DNA of 6,766 nt. It comes from Bdellovibrionales bacterium (GTDB lineage: Bacteria; Bdellovibrionota; Bacteriovoracia; Bacteriovoracales; Bacteriovoracaceae). Below are positions 1-4,999 of this stretch, piece after piece. Numbering within the stretch: the stretch's first letter is position 1; the number at the start of each line of letters is the position of its first letter. The stretch spans positions 1 to 6,766 of the forward strand of contig JAHFAA010000169.1 in the NCBI GenBank assembly GCA_023250775.1, in the 5' to 3' direction. The notes below the pieces were generated by a model, which saw nothing but the letters and a program-made list of their open reading frames with translations, made no database searches and was not told where the DNA came from. A program made the translations under genes and the position numbers.

Positions 1-632
1 CCGCCGATCAGGCCCATATCGTGATTGAGGGGTAACCACGACAGACTTGAATCATGATCTTCGGCATTCAGCCCTTGGCTGATCATCTGCATATTCGACA
101 GCAAATTATGGTGAGTGATGACAACGCCTTTCGGGTTTCCCGTGGAACCCGAGGTATACTGGAGTAGCGCAATCCATTCTCTTAAGTCCATGCCCCCTGT
201 CGGAGATTCTTTTTTATTATTTTCAATCAGCTTGGCGTAAGCGAAAGATTGAAGATTAGCAGCAAAGTCAATCTGGCCGGAATGAATAATTCCAGAAGGT
301 GAGCAATCATGAATAATATGGCGGGTCTGTTCAATTAAAACATCTTCTTTGGCCAGGCCAGCGCGAACGTGAATGGGGACCGCGATTGCTCCAGCTTTGC
401 ACACCCCAATGAAGCTCACAAGAAAAGGCAGAGGATCGTTGAGCATGATAATGACTCTGTCTTTATGCTTGATTCCACTACTGACTAAGCTATTGGCGAG
501 TTGACCTGAAAGGGCATCTATTTCGTTAAAGCTATGGGAGGTACTTCTGTTCAATAAATCATAAACGATGAACGACGGATTGTTCCTACTTGCTCCCGTG
601 ATCTCGCCAACTGCTTGGTAGTTATAGTTCAT
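1..632 (-). CDS. Fatty-acyl-AMP ligase-like adenylating enzyme (partial, C-terminal part beyond left edge)
   Basis: The N-terminal 210 residues of an ANL-superfamily adenylate-forming enzyme are visible; the rest lies left of the window. The ATP-binding P-loop motif QYTSGSTGNPKGV is at residues 158-170, and SWLPLNHDMGLIG closes the visible part at residues 198-210. The second motif matches the SWLPLxHDMGLIG signature of fatty-acyl-AMP ligases and acyl-ACP-loading ligases, not acyl-CoA synthetases; the variable residue, commonly Tyr or Thr, is Asn here. By family knowledge such enzymes activate a carboxylic acid with ATP and hand the acyl group to a carrier protein. The ATG at 632 overlaps the ACP gene by 11 nt, and an in-frame TGA lies 3 codons upstream, so no nearby longer start exists. 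No strong Shine-Dalgarno site is seen, which suits translational coupling to the ACP. Substrate is unknown. An NRPS-like loading adenylation domain is the main alternative. Confidence 0.9.
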   Translation of the reverse strand, partial: MNYNYQAVGEITGASRNNPSFIVYDLLNRSTSHSFNEIDALSGQLANSLVSSGIKHKDRVIIMLNDPLPFLVSFIGVCKAGAIAVPIHVRAGLAKEDVLIEQTRHIIHDCSPSGIIHSGQIDFAANLQSFAYAKLIENNKKESPTGGMDLREWIALLQYTSGSTGNPKGVVITHHNLLSNMQMISQGLNAEDHDSSLSWLPLNHDMGLIG

Positions 633-882
633 CTTTTTTCAGCTTTACTTCTAAGAGATCAAGAAGATTCTCCACGGTTTGAAGTTTGATTCCCTCCTCT
701 CTTGAGATTTCAACTCCGAATTCCTCATAAATCGCCATGATGAGTTCAATGGATTTGAGTGAATCAAATTTCAGATCTTTGATGAAATGTTTGTCGAGAG
801 AGATGTTTTCTGGGCCTAGATCGCAAATTTTGGCGATTAAGGATTGTAGTTGTTCGGAAATCTGGGGGCGGGCCAAGTCCAT
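622..882 (-). CDS. Stand-alone acyl carrier protein
   Basis: This 86-residue acidic protein has the full length and four-helix pattern of a type II acyl carrier protein. The phosphopantetheine attachment site is the Ser of the FDSLKSIEL motif (Ser41 from the ATG), followed by a helix II resembling E. coli AcpP (LIMAIYEEFGVEI). The role is to carry acyl chains as thioesters in the cytoplasm. It is probably a dedicated carrier for the adjacent adenylating ligase rather than housekeeping AcpP, because the fab genes that usually surround acpP are absent. The start could be ATG at 882 or TTG at 885. An AGGA at 894-897 sits 11 nt before the ATG and 8 nt before the TTG; I chose ATG, but TTG has the better spacing. 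The stop overlaps the ligase start (ATGAACTATAA), implying one operon. Confidence 0.93.
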   Translation of the reverse strand: MDLARPQISEQLQSLIAKICDLGPENISLDKHFIKDLKFDSLKSIELIMAIYEEFGVEISREEGIKLQTVENLLDLLEVKLKKDEL

Positions 883-905
883 CAAAATAATCGTCCTATT
901 AAAAC

Positions 906-934
906 TTAGTGATCTCAGTTTTATGTAATATAAT
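906..934 (+). promoter_or_regulatory. Predicted promoter of the radical SAM-MFS operon
   Basis: A perfect -10 hexamer TATAAT lies at 929-934. Only a weak -35 (TTAGTG, 906-911, spacing 17) is found, so an activator or another sigma factor may be needed. The predicted start site near 941 gives a leader of about 40 nt to the ATG at 980. It would leave almost no leader for the GTG at 950, which supports the downstream start. Confidence 0.45.
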
Positions 935-955
935 TGAATTTATCGTTGAGTGCAA
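927..955 (-). promoter_or_regulatory. Predicted sigma-70 promoter of the ACP-ligase operon
   Basis: On the minus strand TTGCAC (955-950) is followed after exactly 17 bp by TATATT (932-927). The -10 matches the consensus at five of six positions; the -35 matches only at TTG. The predicted transcript would begin near 920 and give a leader of about 35 nt before the ACP start. The -10 overlaps the plus-strand TATAAT of the opposite operon. This is a motif-level prediction. Confidence 0.5.
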
Positions 956-979
956 TGCGCTATTCACAGTAGGCCGGTG

Positions 980-2533
980 ATGCATAACAAGCTTGAAACA
1001 GACATTCTCTTGGTACACGCCAATGTTGAAATCCAAAATCCCATTGAGCGATTCATGGGGTTTTTTGAAAATCAGGGAATGTCTATTCACTACGGCATGG
1101 GATCTATTTCATCCTATGTGAAGGCCCATGGTTTTTCCTGCAAAGTTATCGACTCTAATTTTGATGGGCATAGTGTGCGGGAAACCGTTGATTTAATTTT
1201 GCAGTGTAACTGCAAGCTGTTGGGTTTTTCTCTCAATCTCTATAACTTGGGGGCGACCTTTGAAATTATTAAACTTTTGAAACAGCAGAAGATTTACAAC
1301 GGGCACATTACCGCAGGGGGACAGTTCGTAACTAGTTTTGGCGATGATATTTTGCGGGAATTTGGCGTCTTTGATTCCATCATCATCGGTGAAGGCGAGG
1401 AGTCGATGACCGAACTCATTCAGTCTATGCACGCCGGCAGTGATTGGCGAAAAATCTCCGGGCTCAAATATCTCGACGAAAGCAGAAGAATTGTTACGAC
1501 GCCACCCAGGCGAGGGACAGCTGATCTTGATCTCCTGCCTCTGATCGAGAGATATGATATCGAGTCGGGAAAGATGTTGCCCTTTCAACAAATAGAATTA
1601 GGGCGTGGATGTTATGGCCACTGCACATTTTGCGTACTGGATCTTTATCACAAGATGTCAAACGCTCCCCAAACACGGCGCCGCAATCTTGTTAAGGTTT
1701 TTGATGAGGTAGAGTCCCTTTACAAAAAGGGATGTACGTTTTTTCTTTTTCGCTGCGATAATTTCTTTTTGTCGCGGAACACTGATGAAGAAGATCGCTA
1801 CTTGGCAGAATTTTGTCATGAAATTTCCAAGCGAAAACTAAAAATTGATTTTTCTATTTCTTGTCGACCGGACGACCTGAATAAAAAAAGAATAGGACAA
1901 TTAGAGTCCGTCGGGCTTTGCCATGTATTTATTGGAGTGGAAAGTATTAATAAAGATGAGATTCAATTATTCGGAAAAGGTACATCATGCAAAGACGTGT
2001 TGCATGTGATTTCCCTCCTCGACAGATCAAGCATATATTTTATCTGTGGCTATATTTTCTTCAATCCATGGTCAACGCTTCTTAATTTAAAAAAATCGGC
2101 CGAGTTTATGTTGAAAGTCGGCCATGAGCATTTTCCTTACGGCGCCTATCAAATGAAAATTCATCGAAATACTGCAATAGAAAAATTGGTTCAAAGAGAT
2201 GGGCTTGCTCTTCATGATACGCGTATGCGAGAAGATGAAATCGAAAAGCTATATTTAAATTACGAATTTAAATACCCTGACGCCGGATTCCTGAAAGAGG
2301 TCAGCTATCAACTGTGGAAAAAATTATGCACCTATGTTTTGGATGAGTACCTTCCGGGACGAACATTGAACCAATCTTTGATTATGCAGATAAATAGTAC
2401 AATGACGAAATCCGTATTGTCCTTTATTCGTGACACTTCTGAGTCCTGGATGAACGGTGAAATTTCCAGTGAAAATGACTTTACGATCGTGAGTAAAAAA
2501 TATTACGAAAAATGTCTGAGGGAACTCAATTGA
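980..2533 (+). CDS. B12-binding-type radical SAM protein
   Basis: The 517-residue protein has the two-domain build of cobalamin-binding-type radical SAM enzymes. The N-terminal part (about residues 7-150) looks like a B12-binding Rossmann fold: strand DILLVHAN, then KVIDSN, LLGFSLNLYN, HITAGGQFVTS and IIIGEGEES (134-142). The radical SAM domain follows, with the CX3CX2C cluster motif CYGHCTFC at residues 211-218 (1610-1633), and later CRPDDL and VFIGVES strand motifs. By family knowledge such proteins bind a [4Fe-4S] cluster and S-adenosylmethionine; many methylate unactivated carbons or rearrange natural-product precursors. The true reaction is not deducible. An AGG at 971-973 sits 6 nt before the ATG at 980, so I prefer it over GTG at 950 or 977. 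The stop overlaps the MFS start (TTGA). Position opposite an ACP and acyl ligase suggests a lipid-like or acyl-derived substrate, by inference. Confidence 0.88.
   Translation: MHNKLETDILLVHANVEIQNPIERFMGFFENQGMSIHYGMGSISSYVKAHGFSCKVIDSNFDGHSVRETVDLILQCNCKLLGFSLNLYNLGATFEIIKLLKQQKIYNGHITAGGQFVTSFGDDILREFGVFDSIIIGEGEESMTELIQSMHAGSDWRKISGLKYLDESRRIVTTPPRRGTADLDLLPLIERYDIESGKMLPFQQIELGRGCYGHCTFCVLDLYHKMSNAPQTRRRNLVKVFDEVESLYKKGCTFFLFRCDNFFLSRNTDEEDRYLAEFCHEISKRKLKIDFSISCRPDDLNKKRIGQLESVGLCHVFIGVESINKDEIQLFGKGTSCKDVLHVISLLDRSSIYFICGYIFFNPWSTLLNLKKSAEFMLKVGHEHFPYGAYQMKIHRNTAIEKLVQRDGLALHDTRMREDEIEKLYLNYEFKYPDAGFLKEVSYQLWKKLCTYVLDEYLPGRTLNQSLIMQINSTMTKSVLSFIRDTSESWMNGEISSENDFTIVSKKYYEKCLRELN
2518..2532 (+). 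promoter_or_regulatory. Ribosome binding site that selects a TTG start (MFS gene)
   Basis: GAGGGA at 2518-2523 lies 6 nt upstream of TTG 2530-2532, inside the last codons of the radical SAM gene. The TTG shares bases with that gene's TGA stop at 2531-2533, the layout of termination-reinitiation coupling. It argues against the ATG at 2512. Confidence 0.65.
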
Positions 2534-3642
2534 AAAAAATATTTCCAATTTTTGCTGTGGCCGTATTTATTGGTTTGATTCTTGGAATTAAGACTGCCCT
2601 GGTCAGCTTCATTATGGAAAAAAAAGAGATCAGTACTTTCTTAATCGGACTGCAATCGTCGCTCGGATATCTCGCCATAACGGTGGCCTCATGGCCGGTG
2701 GAAGTTTTGATCCGCAAACGTGGTCTTAAATTTGTTTTTAGTCTTTCTATCTTTATAGTGGCGCTATCGCTGTTCGCCTATGCACTCCCTTTTAATTATC
2801 TTTTATGGACCTTTTTATCCATTTCTTTGGGGCTAGGGCTCTCTGGGATTTTTATTGCCAATGAATCCTTCATTCTTTTGTATAGCGCTCAAGAGTCCAG
2901 CGCCAAGAGTTTTTCACTCTATTCCATCGCGCTCTTTGCCGGACTCATTCCCGGCAGTTTGATTGCGATCCACTTGTTCTCTTTGGCCGAATGGCTTCCC
3001 TTCGCCATTTGTGGCACGATCTGCTGTTTGTTGCCCTGCCTTCTTTTTAAAGTTAAAAATGAAACCTTCAGCGAGAGGAAAGAAAGTTTTTTTAATAAAA
3101 ATCTTTTAATTTGTCTCGCTCTACCCTTGAGTGGCGCCTTTACCTTCGGTTTTCTGCAGGGCGGATTAACCAGTTTATTGCCGGTCTACATTTTAAAAAG
3201 CAATTTTGGAGATAAAGTTGTCGGCCAGGCCTTGGCCATTTTTCTGACTGGCTCCATTCTTCTCAATTTGCCCATTGCGATTATTGCAGACAAAACAAAT
3301 AGAGTGAAAACCATGGCCGTGATCTATCTTCTTTCCGCCATCCTTTTAGGATTGAGTTACTTTTCTCACGGCAATTTGCTCCTCCTCGCCATCAATGCTC
3401 TGATTATCGGTGGAACCACCAGCGGTTTTTATACGATCTCCCTGGCCCTTCTCAAAGAAAAAACGACTCCCGATATTTTTCCCACAGCAAACTCACTATT
3501 TTCAGTTTTTTTTGGAGTGGGGACCATCTCAGGTCCATTGATCCTGAGTGCATCCATGAAATTTCTGACCTTGGAAAATATTTTTTTAGTGCCAATGTTT
3601 ATTTGTCTGGCAGCGTTTTTCGGATCTTTAGTAAAAAAATAA
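2530..3642 (+). CDS. Major facilitator superfamily transporter
   Basis: The 370-residue protein is strongly hydrophobic with about 12 predicted membrane helices (roughly 5-24, 38-57, 68-87, 91-112, 130-150, 154-174, 191-217, 232-252, 262-279, 282-307, 315-338, 349-367) and a charged loop between helices 6 and 7 at about 175-190. MFS motif A appears in its second copy as ADKTNRVKTM (253-262), with a degenerate first copy PVEVLIRKRGLK (56-67). The ANESFILL segment after helix 4 and the following helix 5 recall YcaD-like MFS proteins. I chose the TTG at 2530: it overlaps the upstream stop as TTGA, and GAGGGA (2518-2523) is 6 nt before it. The in-frame ATG at 2512 lacks a comparable site. Operon position suggests export of the product, or import of a precursor, of the cassette. 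Substrate is unknown. Confidence 0.88.
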   Translation: MKKIFPIFAVAVFIGLILGIKTALVSFIMEKKEISTFLIGLQSSLGYLAITVASWPVEVLIRKRGLKFVFSLSIFIVALSLFAYALPFNYLLWTFLSISLGLGLSGIFIANESFILLYSAQESSAKSFSLYSIALFAGLIPGSLIAIHLFSLAEWLPFAICGTICCLLPCLLFKVKNETFSERKESFFNKNLLICLALPLSGAFTFGFLQGGLTSLLPVYILKSNFGDKVVGQALAIFLTGSILLNLPIAIIADKTNRVKTMAVIYLLSAILLGLSYFSHGNLLLLAINALIIGGTTSGFYTISLALLKEKTTPDIFPTANSLFSVFFGVGTISGPLILSASMKFLTLENIFLVPMFICLAAFFGSLVKK

Positions 3643-3644
3643 AA

Positions 3645-3670
3645 AAATGGTCGGACTGACTGCATTCGAA
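3645..3670 (-). repeat. Partial copy of the tRNA-Pro 3' end
   Basis: These 26 bp match 3827-3852 at 25 of 26 positions (C at 3663 versus G at 3845), in the same orientation and exactly 182 bp away. On the minus strand the copy contains the T-loop TTCGAAT, the distal acceptor strand CAGTCCG and ACCA, and runs straight into a T-run. No matching 5' half is present, so it is not a functional tRNA. It could be a tRNA-derived repeat or an attachment-site remnant. Confidence 0.85.
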
Positions 3671-3760
3671 GGGATGCCTCCGCATCCTGCTCCGGCACCC
3701 TACGGGCACCTTCAGTGTCCAAAATTGCTCCTGCAATTTTTCAGCGAATGTCGCTTAGGT
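3671..3760. repeat. Hairpin-rich intergenic stretch between the two tRNA 3' ends
   Basis: Several short perfect inverted repeats follow one another: GGATGC/GCATCC with loop CTCC (3672-3687), CCC/GGG with loop TAC (3698-3706), AAAATTGC/GCAATTTT with loop TCCT (3721-3740), and AGCGA/TCGCT with loop ATG (3743-3755). TCC recurs with a 6-bp period at 3679, 3685 and 3691. GGCACC is directly repeated at 3694 and 3705. No convincing open reading frame fits. The stretch looks like a structured intergenic repeat element or a small RNA rather than decayed coding sequence. Confidence 0.6.
3721..3741 (+). terminator. Possible terminator hairpin after the MFS gene
   Basis: A perfect 8-bp stem AAAATTGC/GCAATTTT with a 4-nt loop is followed by one more T, about 80 nt after the MFS stop. 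The T residues are mostly inside the stem, so its strength as an intrinsic terminator is doubtful. The stronger candidate is the next hairpin downstream. Confidence 0.35.
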
Positions 3761-3793
3761 TCGGAAAACCCACTCACTTCGGGCGATTAAAAT

Positions 3794-3826
3794 AAAAAAC
3801 CAACCTTACGGTTGGCCTTTTATTTT
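3794..3826. terminator. Bidirectional terminator between MFS operon and tRNA-Pro
   Basis: The stem CCAACC (3800-3805) pairs with GGTTGG (3810-3815) around loop TTAC. On the minus strand the hairpin is followed by TTTTTTATTTT, making a good terminator 14 nt after the tRNA 3' end. On the plus strand it is followed by CCTTTTATTTT, so it may also end transcripts from the radical SAM-MFS operon. Confidence 0.8.
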
Positions 3827-3829
3827 AAA

Positions 3830-3906
3830 TGGTCGGACTGACTGGATTCGAACCAGCGACCCCTTACACCCCATGCAAGTGCGCTACCAGACTGCGCTAC
3901 AGTCCG
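3830..3906 (-). tRNA. tRNA-Pro (anticodon GGG)
   Basis: The 77-nt minus-strand sequence folds into a complete cloverleaf. The acceptor stem CGGACTG/CAGTCCG is perfect, the D-arm is GCGC/GCGC, and the anticodon stem CTTGC/GTAAG carries loop ATGGGGT. That loop gives anticodon GGG with G at position 37. The T-arm is GCTGG/CCAGT with loop TTCGAAT, and the CCA end is encoded. The C1-G72 pair is typical of bacterial tRNA-Pro. It reads CCC and CCU codons during translation. A T-rich terminator follows directly. Its 3' end is duplicated 182 bp downstream at 3645-3670. Confidence 0.96.
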
Positions 3907-4011
3907 TTCTTGTTCTAAAGTGTTGACTAATTTAATCAAGGTGGCCGCTTTTGTCTATGCAAAAGATTTCAAGTGATTGGAAGCGATTTTTAACACCCTA
4001 AATGACTTAAG

Positions 4012-4992
4012 ATGAGGTCTTTCTTTGGCGATAAGTTGACCATGAAAAATGTATTAGACAGAGATCAGCTATTAACCCTCGGCAATCGTTACGAGAATCG
4101 TGGTCACCGTCTGCTCCTTCATGTGGCCGTGCGACTTATCAACGGTTTTTTTCACTTTAAAAAGAAGAAAGGTGATTTGGTGGCCGGATGTGCTACTTTT
4201 TTTGCCATTTTATCTTTTTGTCCTGTGATGCTGCTCTTGATTTCTCTCGCCGGTTACATTGTGGGCGATGTGGAACTTGCCAAGACCAGCGTTATGGAAG
4301 GTCTAAAGGGTAACTTTCCCAATCTTGCACCGTGGATTTTGCAGTCTATTGAGAAAATTATTAACGCTCAACTCACCACAACCGCCGGCATGCATCTGGT
4401 GAATTTGTTTCTTCTTTTGTACTCAAGCCTTGGCGTTGTGGCCTCCGTGGTTTTTGGGATGGACACAGTTTCTGGTACAGAATCACGCGGCGGTTTTGTG
4501 ATTGAAGATTTTAAGGCCCTTTTTTTAGGTGCCTTTGCTTATGTCTTTATGCTGGTGCTGATTATTTGTGCCAATCCAAAAATTCTAAGTCTTGTCATGG
4601 CCAAGCAAGAGTTCTGGGGACGTGGGGGCATCATGTGGCTTTCCCACAACAATATTCTCCCGGTGGTTTTATCGGTGACCTTTTTTACCATTTTTTACAA
4701 GTGGGCACCTTCAAGAGTCGTCGCCTTCAAAGACGCTCTTTGGGGGGCCGGTGCGTTCGTCACTTGTTTTATCATTGGAAAATCTTCTTACTGGATTTAT
4801 CTCCGTTACTCTAAGGATGAGCTTGCCACCAACTTTGGCGATTTTTACACCATGATTGTGGCTGTGGTGTGGATCTATTTTCTCATGGGTTCTTTCTTCT
4901 ATGGTGCTTGTGTCGCCTACATGAATAGGCCGGTCAAAATTGTCGAAGAAGAGAAGTCTGAGTTACTTGAAGCTCACGATAAAGCATCGTGA
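4012..4992 (+). CDS. YihY/BrkB-family inner-membrane protein
   Basis: The 326-residue protein has about six membrane helices (roughly 56-83, 122-148, 166-187, 210-229, 239-260, 276-303) and the YihY/UPF0761 pattern. Family-like features are GDLVAGCATFFAILSFCPVM in helix 1, GAFVTCFIIGKSSYWIY around 246-263, and the NFGDFYTMIVAVVWIYF stretch into the last helix. It was once annotated as ribonuclease BN, which is now considered wrong; the molecular function is not established. The N-terminus is uncertain: ATG at 4012 and ATG at 4042 both lack a good Shine-Dalgarno site. The tail after residue 306 is charged and probably cytoplasmic. Its stop codon is 1 bp from the stop of the opposing peptidase gene. 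Confidence 0.88.
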   Translation: MRSFFGDKLTMKNVLDRDQLLTLGNRYENRGHRLLLHVAVRLINGFFHFKKKKGDLVAGCATFFAILSFCPVMLLLISLAGYIVGDVELAKTSVMEGLKGNFPNLAPWILQSIEKIINAQLTTTAGMHLVNLFLLLYSSLGVVASVVFGMDTVSGTESRGGFVIEDFKALFLGAFAYVFMLVLIICANPKILSLVMAKQEFWGRGGIMWLSHNNILPVVLSVTFFTIFYKWAPSRVVAFKDALWGAGAFVTCFIIGKSSYWIYLRYSKDELATNFGDFYTMIVAVVWIYFLMGSFFYGACVAYMNRPVKIVEEEKSELLEAHDKAS

Positions 4993-4999
4993 TTTATTT
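4974..4999 (+). terminator. Terminator hairpin overlapping the yihY-like stop codon
   Basis: TCACGAT (4974-4980) pairs perfectly with ATCGTGA (4986-4992) around loop AAAGC and is followed by TTTATTT. The hairpin occupies the last codons and the stop codon of the membrane protein gene. The T-rich tail overlaps the stop codon of the convergent gene. On the minus strand no T-tract follows, so it looks like a plus-strand terminator only. Confidence 0.5.

Noticed and set aside
950..979. GTG at 950 as the radical SAM start
   Set aside because: It lies within about 10 nt of the predicted transcript start, lacks a ribosome site, and the ten extra residues precede the first strand of the fold.
1166..1183. 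DGHSVR in the radical SAM N-terminal domain as a DxHxxG cobalamin-binding motif
   Set aside because: The last position is Arg, not Gly, and it lies after the second strand rather than after the first, where the motif sits in methionine synthase. Many radical SAM relatives lack the motif.
1193..1591. 132-codon open frame on the minus strand inside the radical SAM gene
   Set aside because: It is fully covered by a coding region with strong family motifs, has no domain I recognise and no ribosome site, so it is a shadow frame.
3645..3670. A second tRNA gene
   Set aside because: Only the 3' quarter matches; there is no anticodon arm, D-arm or 5' acceptor strand upstream on the minus strand.
3429..3722. 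97-codon minus-strand frame spanning the MFS end and the hairpin block
   Set aside because: It overlaps a real gene and a structured non-coding stretch, and its start falls in repeated sequence without a ribosome site.
3672..3755. CRISPR array
   Set aside because: The hairpins differ in sequence and are not direct repeats with uniform spacers.
3912..3939. TTGATT-16-TAGAAC as the tRNA-Pro promoter
   Set aside because: It would start transcription at about the mature tRNA 5' end, leaving no leader for RNase P, so I do not assert it.
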